Shown here: positions 10,454-22,605 of the stretch, one piece after another
Layout of the letters: every line of letters starts with the position of its first letter
Position numbering within the stretch: position 1 is the stretch's first letter
Origin: Cryptomeria japonica
Taxonomy: Eukaryota > Streptophyta > Pinopsida > Cupressales > Cupressaceae
DNA: 64,000 bases
NCBI RefSeq assembly: GCF_030272615.1
Contig: NC_081414.1
Location: forward strand, 525,608,137 to 525,672,136
Direction: 5' to 3'
Translations under genes and position numbers: made by a program
Notes under the pieces: model-generated
Database searches by the model: none
Told to the model about the DNA's origin: nothing
What the model saw: only the letters and a program-made list of their open reading frames with translations

Positions 10454-12009
10454 ATGGCTCTCCCGCTTCTCCCCAACGACTCTCCTGCCTCTCTCCATTT
10501 GAACGTTGTTGTCGGTGCCTCTGGTTCGATGGTGGTTCCTGCTTCTATGGCATTATCAGTTGCAGATGTCTGTGGCATTCCCTCGTCTTCTGACTTCCCC
10601 CCCCCCTTCCTCCTCGTGTGGGGGCTTCTGCTTCTGTGATTCACGTTCTGTTCGATGCTACTGCTGCTATTTGGTCTGATGCTTCTCAGGTGGTTGTTTC
10701 TATGGCTCCCCATGTTCCCCTGGGGTTTTTCTTGGTGCAGCATCCACGCCCCCATTTCTTCGGCTATGGGTCCTATTGCTGTCGGCTCTCTGGCTTCTAG
10801 GGATGTGGCTTTGTTGACTGTTGTTGGTTCTTTGCCCAAACCTGCTGGCAAGCGTAGCTTTGCCCGTGTGGCTAGATCTTCCGCCCAACCCTTGAAGGGG
10901 GTTCGTCCTCTTCCCCATGCTAAATCCTCCCCTGTGGTGGTTTGTGGCAAGGATGTCATGGACAACATTGGGTTCTACCAGCGCTGTGCTCTTGTGTGCA
11001 GATTCTTTGGGCTCTGGCCTTCTCTACCGGGCCTTCATCGCTGGGTAAGTGACTCTTGGCGGTCTTTGGTTGCTCACAATATTGAGCTTTTCCCCTGTGC
11101 TAAAGGCTTTTTTGTCGCTTCCTTCACATCTTCCGCTGATTGGGATTTGGTTTTGGGTATGTTGTGGGCTTGGGGAGTGCACTCCCTCTTTGTTAAGCCT
11201 TGGACAACTTCTTTTAACCCTCTCACTGAACCACTTAATGTGCGTCCAGTTTGGGTCCGACTCATCAATCTCCCTCTTCATTTTTGGGAACACTCTTGTT
11301 ATGAGGCTATCGATAACTCTATTGGCCGTTTCCTGAAGGCCGATGAAGCGATGTCCTCAATGGACCACACTACCTTTGCTCGCATTCTTGTGGACATTGA
11401 CATCTCCTCTCCCCTCCTGGGAGATGTGGTTCTTATGGTGGGGGATAGGCCTTGGTCACAACTGTTGGATTTTGAAGGCCTCCCCTTCCGCTGCAGGAGA
11501 TGCTTCTCTATGGGTCATCTTGCTTCAGACTGCTCTATTTCTCGCCACAAAGGTGTTTCTACCTAGTGGAAGAATGCTACTGCTGATCACTTAATAGTCA
11601 ATGCTCTTGACTCTGCGTCTGCTGACTCCTCTCATGAAGATGATGTCGATGTTGTGCCCCTCACGACTACTGATGCTCCTATTGCTCTTTTTGTGGCCTC
11701 ATCTCCTGAGGTCCCCACTTCTGCTTCTCTTGTTTTGCAGCCACGATCCCCTGCTACTGGATTTGCTTTTGCTGTTGTTGTTTCGTCATAGCCTGCTGCT
11801 GCTCTACAACAGCCTCCTGCTGTTTTGTTGCAGCACTCTGTTGGCACCATTGTTTGTAACCCTGTAGGATCCCTTCCGATTGATCTCTCCTTTGATGGAC
11901 CTAATGACAACATCACCTAGACTGTGGTTGCTCACATGTGGAAGGGGAAGTCTTATCCCCTACCTCAAAGCCCCCCTCGTTGGGGTTTGGGTGGCTCTCG
12001 CCCCCCTTG
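10454..12009 (+). pseudogene. LINE ORF1 protein (DUF4283 and CCHC zinc finger), broken
   Basis: The recognisable core (10655-11566) contains the DUF4283-type block (FYQRCALVCRFFGLWPSLPG, VWVRLINLPLHFW, IGRFLKAD, ARILVDIDIS) and ends with a CCHC knuckle, CRRCFSMGHLASDC. In plant L1-type LINEs this protein binds the element RNA. The ATG at 10454 begins the same frame. The frame shifts in the C run near 10599-10607 and returns near 10740-10765. After the knuckle the frame continues as a Ser/Ala/Pro-rich tail with TAG stops at 11564, about 11788 and about 11918, ending TGA near 12007. It is non-functional. Confidence 0.8.
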
Positions 12010-12164
12010 AATGGGGTCTTTTTTGTTCTTCGGTTGGATAGGATTCCTTGCCTGTCTGATTGTGTTTGTTTCTAACTACCTTTGTACTATTGTTCTTTTT
12101 GCCAACATCATCTCTCTTGATGTTGCTTGTTGTCTGTTGATAGTTTTTGACTATGTTAAGGGCC

Positions 12165-12304
12165 AGGGCCCTAGTTAACGCTGCTTTACTAATAAAAAAT
12201 AGTGGGATCCTTAATAAGGACACACTCCTGTCTCAGGGCCCTAGTTAACGCTGCTTTACTAATAAAAAACAGTGAGATCCTTAATAAGGACACACTCCTG
12301 TCTC
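12165..12304. repeat. 70-bp tandem duplication spanning the LINE 3' end
   Basis: A 70-base unit beginning AGGGCCCTAGTTAACG occurs twice head to tail (12165-12234 and 12235-12304) with two visible differences. Each copy contains the LINE poly-A-like tail and the following host sequence, so the duplication happened after LINE insertion. Confidence 0.9.
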
Positions 12305-13314
12305 TATCCTTTGTTGTGCTTCAAATGAAAAATAGACCCAGGAAGTGGAGGCATCCTTTACGTTCGGAGATGTGCCTTTGAATTGGTCGAAGAAGCCTAG
12401 CCTTGTTTTGGAAGATGACAATATTAATTCAATGGAGGTGGAGGTTGGCTTTGGTTAAAAGACCTTCCTACAAAGGTTTCACTCAATAGAGGGAAGATGC
12501 TTTATATAACATTGACTCCACCTCCACTACTTTGCTGGATAAAGGTTTCTCAATGGTTTATTACACCCGAGGTTTACATTTATAAGTAACAAAACTTGTG
12601 TGTAGCAATTGAGCCTATTTGGTTGACCACCTCACACCATATTTAATGAGGTCATAGGGAAGTTTTCGAATTATAGGCGAAGTCCCTTGAAAGTAGAGTT
12701 TTTATTTCTGTTGGAAAGAAAAAAATTATTTACGTAAGAAGCTTTTGTGAGGCAGCCGTATAAATTTTGGGAGAAGTGTATATGGCATTAGGAACATGGT
12801 TTTCAATATTGGAGAAATTGTGAAAATGTGCACTATATGTTTGTAGATTGTTCTGATTGGGTTATCCTTTTAGTGCAATTATTAGTGTTTAAGAGGCCAG
12901 TCTATTGTGCAGCACAAACAAATTTTTTGAACTTTAAAAATTCAAAATTAAATTTAGTCCTTCACTAACTTCCTTCAACTAATCATTATAATAATTATGT
13001 TTAATAATGAGCTAGAAGTGGTATAAATAGTATGCATCACCAAGAGATGTGAATGCATAATCAATATGAGATAAAGGAGATGTAGTCACATTTGTGAATT
13101 GTATTTCCATCAAATTAGGAAATACAAGTCACATATGAAACTTACCCAAGTAGATACATACCTAAGTAAGCTTATTCTATCTTAGGTAGACATATGCAAT
13201 AAAATAATAACTTAATGCAACACCACCCCATAAATATACCTTGAGTGGTTATGGAATGAAAGATAAATAGGTCTTGGAAAAAGTGTAGTCATACAAGGTG
13301 CTCATGTAAAGAAT
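12305..13314. other. No gene recognised
   Basis: AT-rich sequence with many stops in all frames. I recognise no domain, terminal repeat or RNA gene. It may be the tail of an old element. Confidence 0.5.
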
Positions 13315-13610
13315 GAACCCCTCAAAGTAAGAGTAGGAGAAAAATCCATGAAAAAACTTTCTCAAAAGAGCATTATTCCCCACATCCTCCAAAAAATAAA
13401 GTATAGAGAAGAAAAAGAAGAGGACTAAGTAGCCTCTTCAAAATGATGTTTCTCATAGCCTTGAACCCCTGAAAGAAAGAGTAGGAGAAAAATCCAAGAA
13501 AAACTTTCTCAAAAGAGCATTATTCTCCCCATCCTCAAAAAAAAAAAGTATAGAGAAGAAAAAGAAAAGGACAAAGTAGATTCCTCAAATGATGTTTCTC
13601 ATAGCCTTGA
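13315..13610. repeat. Tandem duplication of about 145 bp
   Basis: The block from AACCCCTCAAAGTAAGAG through GATGTTTCTCATAGCCTTGA occurs twice in a row with small indels and substitutions. It is purine-rich and contains no convincing reading frame. Confidence 0.8.
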
Positions 13611-14399
13611 TAGAATTCATAAATGAAAACACTGAATGAAGTAGAGGTGTGGAATATGCTTCCTACACTAATCTATGAGAGGAGGTAATTGCAAAAATTA
13701 AACTAATTGTGTAATTATAAAAAATGAACATAAAAAAATAAAATATATTTGTAGGATGTAAGTCTTCACAACAATATCACAAACTAAAAATTTGGATTAA
13801 TTTTGGTAGTGTGATAATACCTACAAATTTGTTTTAATATTAAAACCTTTATTTCAAGTACTCAATAAATAGGTCAAATAGTACATGAAACCATCAAATG
13901 AGAATTATGAAACCATGAGTTAAAACCACTCAAAATACATTCGAATGTGTAGTTAGAAGTTCAAACATTCCAAGATGGGTCCATACACTAAAAATTCCTT
14001 TCACATATAAGTTTCTTGTAAATTATTCATTGACTTGGGTGCGCCATTTTGGCTTCATTATCTTAATTCAAAGATGTCCTGATAATATATGTCACAAGTT
14101 GGTCAACAAGTATAATTCTTCAAGCAATTCTTGTGTTATAGATGTTTTTGCATTTCCAATGTGAGATTTAATTTCTAGAGGCCATTACTTTTGACTTGGG
14201 AAGCTATTGGGATCCATTTTTTTAAAAAAGGGTACAGTTTGAAGAGATCTACATTTTGGGCACAAAGAACTAATGCCAAATAATCTAGAATATTTATTTT
14301 GGTTAAAAATGACATTTATATTCTAGAAATTGAGTTTTTCTATTTTATAGCCCAACAATGACATTTTTCATATTCTAAAAATTAAGGGCAAGGTTCAAT
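13611..14399. other. No gene recognised
   Basis: AT-rich sequence lying downstream (on the minus strand) of the old copia RNase H. It may include a worn 3' LTR, but I found no matching partner. Confidence 0.45.
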
Positions 14400-14425
14400 T
14401 GCCTTTCATAACATTCTTCTGTTTA

Positions 14426-15790
14426 TTAGACCACCACTTGAACTTTAATATGCTCATTGGCTTCATTAATGCATCTACAACATTCTAAAGTGTAGAATTC
14501 CTCTAGCATCACCCTCCCATCTTTTATCATGTCATGAAAGAAGAAATATTGGCTATTCATATGCTTTGTCCTCACATGAAATGTCCAGTTCTTTGCCAAA
14601 TTGATTGTCACATAGAATAGTTATAACACCTAATGTTAACCCCACATCTAAACATTAAGTAAAATGGGTCACTTATAAGCATGAGTAGACACCACATACT
14701 TTGCTTTTGTATTGGATAAATCTATTATTGCTTGTTTCTTATTCATCCAATTGATTATACCACCAAAAGTGAACATATCAATTAGTGGATTTCTTGCTAT
14801 CAACGTTCTAAGGCCAATCTATTTGAACAAATCTATGAATAGTCACCGAGTTCCCTATAGCATTCACATGATAATAAATGGAGTATTTGAAGGTACCCCA
14901 TAAATATAGGAAGATCTTCATTGCATCCCAATGCACTTGTTTAAAATTAATTATGAATCTACTCAAGCCTCTTGTTGTTCAAACAATGTCTAATATAGTA
15001 TAGGCTATAGAATATATTAAGTTCCTAACAACACTAGCATAAAATATGTAGGCCTTATCCTCCATCTCACTAAGAGAAGTTGGACTCTCTTTTATTGATA
15101 ACTTTGTTCCCATTGAAACGTGAACACATAATAGTATGCAAGTTGTCATGTTGAACCTCTCCAACATTGAGTTCATATACTTGCTTTCACCCAACCAAAG
15201 TTTTCTATAAGCTCTATCTCTTCCATTCTCCATACCAAGATAAACTTGGTAGCTTGTAAATCTTTCAACTCAAACTATGCTAGAAGTTGAGACTTTAATT
15301 CATAGATCATGTCTTTATCATTATTGAAAAGTAACATCATCGACATTTAACATGAAAACAAGGAAACAATCGTTGTCCATCTTAAAATAGATGCATTGAT
15401 TTGATTTGGATTTAAAAAAAATCTCAATCTCAAAACAAAGGCATTCAAATTTTGGTACAATATCTTGGGCAATTACTTAAGACCATACAAAGATTTTTTC
15501 AATTTAAAAACCAAATTTTCTTAACATTTTTGAGCTTAGTACTCTAGTTGTGTCATAGAAATTTATTCCTCCAAAGCATCATACAAGAAAATTGTCTTCG
15601 CATCTATTTTTTCAGCCTTATGTTAAAATTTGCAATAGATGATAAAAACTGAATGGATGGCAGTTTAGCAATTGGAGAAAAAAATTCACCATAATCAATT
15701 CCCTCAAACTGATAATATCCCTTTGCAACTAGTTTGGCTTTATACTTCTTAACATTACAATCAAAATGACCCATCTACAATCAATATGTT
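14426..15790 (-). pseudogene. pol: Copia RT and RNase H fragments
   Basis: RNase H end: INLAKNWTFHVRTKH and QYFFFHDMIKDGRV (14426-14611). RT C-terminal part: KYMNSMLERFNMT, GTKLSIKESPTS and YASVVRNLIYSIAYT (14979-15233). RT core remnants near 15480-15640 translate to pieces like MDAKTIFLYDALEE and LVFKLKKSLYGLK. Stops and shifts are frequent, so it is a fossil. Confidence 0.85.
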
Positions 15791-16159
15791 CTTGACCATC
15801 AAAGAAAGAGACTAAGTACCACATATGACTTTTTAATGCAACAATCTTCTCATATATAATCACTCTGAAACTTAAAATCATCCATACCCAATTCCCTCTT
15901 CATATTTCTAGGATCATCTTTGTTAGTAATAAAAGAAAAAATACACCTCTAATTTATTTGATTCTTGTCTATGTTGAGTGGATCTCCTCAAGAGTTAAGA
16001 TTGAGGTTCTCCCGCTCTTCAAAACTATGTGAGATTGAATCTTCCCTATCTTTGGGTTAATTGAACCAAATTTTTCTTAGACTATTATAGTGTGGAAGAA
16101 GGTTTAATTTGTCTAAAGATAACATTTCTATTATACCAAAAATTTCAGCCATAGGATCC

Positions 16160-16505
16160 CACATCATGCACCCTTTCACACCAACATCTTAGCCAATGAT
16201 ATACTTTTCACAACTTTGTCCTCGTAGATTGTGTCTCCCTAGGCACATGTGCATATGCTTCACAACCAAAGAATAAAAAATGTTTCAATGAAGGTTTTTT
16301 CACAACCATGCCTCATAGGTGGCTTACTAACAAGAGTTGATGTAGGAGAATTGTTAACTAGGTAACAAGCCAGGCAACTAATTCTACCAAAATAACGTTT
16401 TAAGCCAAATCTACTAAGCATACTCCTAATTCTCTCCATCGATATATCATTCTTTCTTTTTGCAACCCCATTATGTTGGAGGGTGTATGGATTTTCCTTA
16501 TGTGT
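16160..16505 (-). pseudogene. pol: Copia integrase C-terminal fragment
   Basis: The minus strand reads LQHNGVAKRKNDISMERIRS and then SCLACYLVNNSPTSTLV, matching the end of the copia integrase core. It lies directly next to the inverted duplication at 16506-16753. Confidence 0.78.
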
Positions 16506-16753
16506 ATTATGCGATCCTTACATAATCTATTAAAATTTGTTAAGCAAAACTAACCACTATTATTATTTCTCAAAATCTTAATTTCATTAATTGTTTGATA
16601 TTCTACAAGAGCTTTATTTTTATTTTAATAAAGCTATTGAAATAATAATAGTGGTTAGTTTTGCTTAACAAATTTTAATAGATTATGTAAGGATCGCATA
16701 ATCTTAATTTCATTAATTGTTTGATATTCTACAAGAGCTTTATTTTTATTTTA
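16506..16753. repeat. Perfect inverted duplication with duplicated spacer (template-switch signature)
   Basis: The arm 16506-16569 reappears as an exact reverse complement at 16639-16702 (64 bases, no mismatch found). The spacer after the left arm (from AATCTTAATTTCATTAATTG at 16574 to about 16627) is repeated in direct orientation after the right arm (16700-16753). This arrangement of arm, spacer, inverted arm and spacer is what a replication template switch would leave. It interrupts decayed copia integrase sequence. Confidence 0.92.
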
Positions 16754-17650
16754 AATGATTGAATAATTCATATTTATTTATAATGAAATACACCTATCTC
16801 CTTTTAATATAGTCATCAATGAAAGATACATAATATAAAAATTAAGAATTCAAAGGAACATTAACAACAACAAAAATATCATAATGGATTAAGTTCAATG
16901 CCTTGAATGATTTATGATAGCTAAATTAAAATTGAACATTGTTATGTTTTTTAATATAAACAATGCTCTTAAAATCAAATTCAAGATTGCAATCATTTAA
17001 CCCCTCAATAATATTTTTTAGGGCCCTTAGACTTTCTCACCTATTTGGCTTGTCCTTTGGTGCTAGAATATTGCTTTTTCAATTGGTAAGTCTCCAAATC
17101 ATGAGCACCCTTAAGAAACACAACCATCAAAAGTGAATGTAACACTCATCTTTATTATTAGTTCCAACATTAAACGTATAAATTATGTACATCTCTTCAC
17201 TTCATGAACAAAAATCCATGATATTGAATCATGTGTGTATCAAGATGAAATAGAGTGCCTATGAAAACATATTTGCAAGCACGATAACCCCTCTCACCAT
17301 CTTGCACCCTACACTCAAGAAAAAAACTTGCACATCCAAATGTATAGTTTTTGAGTCATACTAGAGATATGTAGTACACCATTGATTACCTTCATTGGTC
17401 CATCAAGCAATCAAATCAAGTTTTTTTCATGACCAAAAATCTTTAAATAAGATTCATATGCAAGATACACCTTCCCACCATTATATTCTTTATTTTTAAA
17501 ACCAACCCCAATGTGGCGTCAAATAAAAAGATGCACTATATTTTATCAATCACACCTCCAATGCATGTGTAACCAATGTCACAAGAAATGCATCACCATC
17601 ATCCTCAGAGGACTTTTCATACACGTAATCAAAATCATTCTTTTTCTCCT

Positions 17651-17693
17651 TGCACTTTCTTTTGAAATGACCATACTCTTTACAATTCTAACA
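17651..17693 (-). pseudogene. gag: Copia gag zinc knuckle remnant
   Basis: The minus strand encodes C-stop-NCKEYGHFKRKC, a CCHC knuckle with one stop replacing its second residue. It marks the gag end of the decayed copia element. Confidence 0.7.
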
Positions 17694-17960
17694 TTTTTCC
17701 TTAGTATCATCAAGATGTTTCTATCTTCGATGGGAATTAGACCTAGACTTGTCTCACTTCTTGGTCTCCTTACCTTTCTTTATCTACCTTTCACAAATAA
17801 ATAAGGCATCCTTATCAGAAGATTTTTTATTTTTATTTTTATTTTTTCACGTCTCTTCAAAAAATAACAATGCCTCTAACTCATCCATTTTCAACTTGTT
17901 CTTCATGCTTCCAAGAACCATAGTAAGATGGTCAAATCAACCGAGAAAAGAACATACAAA

Positions 17961-18461
17961 TTTGTACATTGATTGTAATATTTTATCTTCACTTCAATAG
18001 AGTAGATCAAAGATCATATTGAGAGAATTTAGATGTTCAAACACAAAAACACTATCCTCAATCCTTAAGCTATGTAACTTTGTTATCATGAAAAACTTGT
18101 TTACTAGGTATTTAACTTGATAATCTACTATACCCTATTCCTATATTGTTAATAAGGTTATGAGTAGTCATCATGGAGCTACCTGAACTCCTAATTAAGA
18201 TACCTTATCACTATTATATTCTTATTTAGATATTTAGGTCGTCCTATATTATATAATTAGATATTTAAGTTAGTCTGGTGACATTCAAGACATTAGTAGG
18301 GTATATATAGGAGATTTTAATTAGTTTATTATTATAAATTTATAAATTGTTCTCTTCAAGATTGGAGATTTTAAGATGTTTCCTCTTCAAAGTGACTCAA
18401 TATCATCAAGTAATTACAAAATATCTAATATCATATATTATTTTCCTGTATAAAATACAAG
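17961..18461. other. AT-rich segment, possible worn LTR
   Basis: No gene is seen. The stretch ends just before a tRNA-primer-like site at 18462 and contains TATATATAGG near 18303, so it could be the 5' LTR of the gypsy gag remnant that follows. No second copy was found to confirm this. Confidence 0.35.
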
Positions 18462-19760
18462 TGGCATTAGAACATTATCTTGGCACAATAAAGACAAGAA
18501 ATAAGACATTTATAAAAAAAATGGAGATCATTTGGGGAAGTGCATATCTCTCTCATCTTGGCGAAATTTCCTTGTTATTTGGAGGGTTAATTGAATGTAT
18601 ATTGGATCTACTTCAATTTTTATTAGAGGCAATTTCAAGCATAATTGAAGTATCTATTTCACAATTAGGGTTTTCACCGAGTTCACTCCCAATGCTTCCA
18701 TTCCACATTTTTAATTTTTTCATGTAGGTTTAAATAAAATAATGTTTTTTACATCTACTATCTTTATTTGAAGGGGATTAGAGTAGATATGAGGAAGTTA
18801 GTAAAAAAATAGGGTTTCCACAATTTTTATTTTGTGTAATATATTGTTGGATCATTTTATCACCATGGTTGGGCTTGCAAGAGGCAAAAATAATTTTGTC
18901 ACACCTAAAAAATCACTAGAAATTGATGATATGGGAAGTGAGGAGATTGGATCCATAGATAAATCTATAATAGAAAAAAAAGGAGGAAACAAACTAAAAA
19001 TTTCAAGGATGAAACCAAGTTAGAAGTGGTGAATCAAATATAGGTGATAATAAAAATAATTGGTTCTCTTGAGAGTTTATGAACTCTAAGACAATGGATT
19101 CACATCATATTATTGGTGAACAATAAGGGACATGATGCTTTTGGGGCTAACTAAGATCCCAATACATCTTCTAAATAATTTATTCCTAAACATTTCACAC
19201 CAAAGATGCATATGAGTAACTTTTAAGGCAAGGATCCAACTAATTGGCTTTTTCAAACAAATAAATTCTTTGATCTTCATTATGTTCCATGCCAACAAAT
19301 GGTAGGAGTGGCATCTTTATACTTTAAACCAACCAACTCATTTGGTATCATTATTTATGTAAAGAAAAGAAAAAGAAGGGTTGTGTGGTCACATGGTCAA
19401 TTTTTCAAGAGAATCATTAATTATGGAGACAATTTGGATAGTTACTTTAAAACATTAAGGAATTATTTTTTAAGGGGTTCAAAGGACCACATGTCAATTA
19501 TGAGGTATGCATGTTCCAACCTAATTCTTTGTCCCAATAAATACTTATGGAAAGGAAGGTAGAGGAAATGTTTTTGGCCAACAAGTGACAAGTTTGTGAA
19601 CATAAGAGATAGGAGCTCTCCTAAACAATAACTACCTCATCCTATTAACTCCACAACACATTAAAGAGGAGAGAAAACAATTTATGTTTTAATTGTGATA
19701 GAAAACACAAGAAGTCATAAATGTGATAAAAATACTATTCTACATTGAAGGTCTAAATGA
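18462..19760 (+). pseudogene. gag: Decayed Ty3/gypsy gag remnant
   Basis: A primer-site-like TGGCATTAGAAC lies at 18462-18473. From 19206 the plus strand encodes MHMSNF, then GKDPTNWLFQTNKFFDLHYV and QQMVGVASLYFKP, the signature of the gypsy capsid (Retrotrans_gag) domain. Near 19685-19724 a broken zinc knuckle begins CFNCDRKHKKS. Stops and shifts occur throughout. No pol follows, because the sequence runs into a microsatellite. Confidence 0.68.
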
Positions 19761-19836
19761 GGAGGAAGAAGAGTAGTGATATGTAGAAAATGGTTATACT
19801 AGGCTAACATGTGCATCAACTTAGAATTAATCTCTT

Positions 19837-19895
<59 letters not shown>

Positions 19896-20029
19896 ATACA
19901 TATACATATACATGCCAAAAACATTATTCTACATTGAAGGTCTAAATGAGGAGGAAGAAGAGTAGTGATATATAGAAAATGGTTATACTAGGCTACCATG
20001 TGCATCAACTTAGAATTAATCTCTTTATA

Positions 20030-20060
<31 letters not shown>

Positions 20061-20102
20061 ATATACATACATATACATATACATATACATATATATACAT
20101 AC

Positions 20103-20158
<56 letters not shown>

Positions 20159-20197
20159 ACATATATATATATATATGTATGCATGTACATATATATG

Positions 20198-20229
<32 letters not shown>

Positions 20230-20550
20230 TGTATGTATGTATGTATGTATGTATATATATGTATGTATGTATGTACATGTATGTATGTATATGTATGTAT
20301 GTATATATATGTATGTATATGTATATGTATATGTATATAGATATACATATACATATATATACATACATATTAATATATGTATACATATATATAAATACAT
20401 ACATACATTTATGTATATATACATATATACATACATACATACATACATGCATACATACACACACACATACATACATGCATACATACATACATGTATGTAT
20501 GTATGTATGTATGTATGTATGCATGCACAATACACACACATACATACATC
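19727..20550. repeat. Complex microsatellite with duplicated flank
   Basis: A 110-bp unique block (containing CTACATTGAAGGTC and GGTTATACTAGGCTA) occurs at about 19729-19836 and again at 19922-20028. Each copy runs into simple repeats: (TG)n at 19837-19894, then mixed TG, TATG, GTAT and ATAC arrays from 20029 to about 20545. Reading frames across it are artefacts rich in Tyr, Met, Ile, Cys and His. The left flank is shared with the microsatellite at 55770. Confidence 0.93.
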
Positions 20551-21163
20551 ATTAAAATAAGAAGAGGTATGAATGGTTTTAACTTTAGTCTTCAAGGGAG
20601 AACAATCTGTCCCAAATCCAGACTTGGTTTCTTCTTCATATTATGTGTGATGTGATTGATTTAATGCATGCAAACGAATAGGATAAAGAGTGGCATTTGT
20701 AAAGTATACTGACATAAAACATGAACTAGAGAATTGAAATGCAAGACAAGTACAAAACTAGAAATGAGACACAAAGAAGAACCTATGAGAGAAAGTAGAG
20801 CCAAATTGGGCAAGACAAGGACATTAGGCACCTTGGTCCTAAAACAAGTTGCAAAAGATAGTGACATGAACGATCTCAAGAGGTCTCTTGACACCCAAGT
20901 CTTTTGGTTTTTCCCTAAACTTTGGATGACAAACATTATTTCAATATGCACAATTTGTTTGCCTATTTTGATTTTTGTCAAACCTTAGATTTGAATCTAC
21001 ACAAACAAAAAAAGAGGGGGAAATTGGTTGTGTTGCACAAGGGATTGCCTAAGTCAAACCTCATGTTGGTGTTCCCACTCCACAATAGCAATAATGATTG
21101 ATAAGGATTGTGTGCCCTTAGGGGAGCAAAGGAAAATGAATAAAATAAAATGACAATGATTAC
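20551..21163. other. No gene recognised
   Basis: Mixed AT-rich sequence. A purine tract, AAAAAAAGAGGGGG, lies near 21006-21019 and could be a polypurine tract of an old LTR element. Nothing else is identifiable. Confidence 0.4.
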
Positions 21164-21772
21164 TGTTAGGGTTTCAAGCAGATCCGAAGCAAATATGAAC
21201 TAACAATTATATGCAGATTTAAATACAAAAGATAAAGAAATAAAACAGGACACAGATAACACAAAGATTTAACGTGGTTCACCCAGAATGGGTTACGTCC
21301 ACCATACACAGTCGTCCAATCTTTCTTATTATCCAGCAAAAATAGTACATCAACCTTACAATGCCTTAAGCATCCCAGCCACTTATAACATGCGTTTTTA
21401 GGGCAACAAACAAAGTCGGCCTTTTTAGGGTTTTATTACAATGTCGGTTTTCATCAACAAAAAACGACAAAATTTTTTTTCTCGAGGGCTGCCGCCCCCG
21501 AACCCCTGCTTTCTCGGGGCCCGGCCCGGCCCTGGACCCCGACGAGGATATGTGCTGAGTGTACAGTACTTTGCTGATCAGTCGCCACATTTCAACAGAT
21601 TACGTCATACACAAAACCCTATCTTGGATCTTATAATGAAGATGATGAATCCTTCAGGCATTATGATATCCACACAAAAGTATGATACTTGAATGTGCTT
21701 GATGCTGATATTCAAATTTTTTCTATGATATGTTTGTTTATCTACAATAGATGACTTGAAACTCCTGCACAA
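21164..21772 (-). repeat. Probable solo copia-type LTR
   Basis: The segment starts TGTTAGGGTTTCAAGC and includes TTAACGTGGTTCACCCAGAA (the common plant copia LTR block in reverse) and a short GC-rich stretch (21490-21545). GATTAC occurs at 21158-21163 and again at 21773-21778, a possible target duplication. No internal domain is attached. The exact right border is uncertain by a couple of bases. Confidence 0.5.
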
Positions 21773-21817
21773 GATTACTCAATTGAATTGTTTGTATTAA
21801 GAACTTAGACTTTAAAA

Positions 21818-22602
21818 TGTAGACACCTAAAATTATCGTATCTAATTAAATAAATATTTTGTTTATTTAATTGTCTAAGCCTAATTCTTCTATTATTTAA
21901 ATGAATCTTTATTTATTTAATTAATTCATTTATCCTCTTCTAGCTTTATTTCTCATTTAAATAAATACATTTATTTATTTAAATTACCCTTTTCCCAAAT
22001 TAAATAAATATCTTCTTTATTTAATTGATCCCACTTTTTCTATTAATTAAATAAATATTTATTTATTTAATTAATTCATTAGCCTTTTCCACCTATGACA
22101 CATGTCATTCATCTCTTAATTCCTACACTACCTACCCTCTCATTATTTTCTTATTTCCTCTACCTACCCTCTAATCATAGCCGACCATTTATCTTTTACA
22201 CCTCTCAATCTTATCCCTCCATTTCTTATAGTGTCTTCTATATAAGGAGATGTTTTCTTCATTATCAACACTAACTAACTGACGGATCAATTGACTACAC
22301 TACGCTTTTGAACTTTCATATGCAGTCCTACTTGCAACCACATTTCCGTTCTTTGTTGAGCTCTTGTGCACATATAAAATCTGAGAGCAAATATATCAAG
22401 CAAGATCAATGGAGATAGGAAGAATGAAGATCCAAACCCTATTGGACATGTGATGGTATAATCTTTGTGATTTCATTTGATTTGCATTGTCTTAGGTAAT
22501 TTTCATATGTTATGGTGGATCTTTGTTGTTGTTAGGCTAGGGTTTTGTGGTTGAATTCATTTAGTTTTTCAATATTGTTGTTATCCATTTTCACCGTATA
22601 CA
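21818..22602 (+). repeat. Tat 5' LTR
   Basis: This 785-bp LTR matches 42449-43233. The first 260 bases are dominated by ATTTATTTAATTAATT-like repeats. A TATA box, TATATAAG, lies at 22239-22246 and probably sets the transcript start shortly downstream. It ends GTATACA before the primer binding site. Confidence 0.95.
22239..22246 (+). promoter_or_regulatory. TATA box in Tat LTR
   Basis: TATATAAG in the middle of the LTR. The same box is kept in the 3' LTR at 42870-42877, which supports its use as the element promoter. Confidence 0.6.
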
Positions 22603-22605
22603 TTC

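Larger units (their letters stand above)
10260..12202 (+). mobile_element. LINE remnant: ORF1 joined directly to 3' tail, ORF2 missing
   Basis: The segment holds a gag-like ORF1 of the plant L1 type followed by a short tail ending in CTAATAAAAAATAG. No endonuclease or reverse transcriptase sequence is present. TGGGATCCTT occurs just before (10250-10259) and just after (12203-12212), a plausible 10-bp target duplication. The coding part is clearly more GC-rich than the surroundings. The most likely history is a copy with a large internal deletion. A separate non-autonomous family with only ORF1 is the alternative. Confidence 0.65.
14400..17960 (-). mobile_element. Old, heavily decayed Ty1/copia element, internal region
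   Basis: Reading the minus strand gives copia parts in the correct order despite many stops: a gag knuckle near 17651-17693, integrase near 16290-16500, RT near 15480-15790 and 14979-15233, and RNase H near 14426-14611. It belongs to a different copia lineage from 2120-9690, because its RT has the TKLSIKESPTS-type motif. LTRs could not be placed. It is much older than the neighbouring elements, judging by the density of stops. Confidence 0.8.

Noticed and set aside
11601-11916. Leu-rich plus-strand and opposite minus-strand frames
   Set aside because: Shadows of the GC-rich LINE ORF1 tail in other frames.
18347-18727. 126-codon plus-strand frame
   Set aside because: It crosses the LTR-like end and the primer-site-like sequence, and its hydrophobic content has no domain match.
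19979-20595. Long open frames on both strands, up to 196 codons
   Set aside because: They run through TG, GTAT and ATAC simple repeats and give only Tyr, Met, Ile, Cys, His and Thr strings. They are artefacts of repeats without stops.
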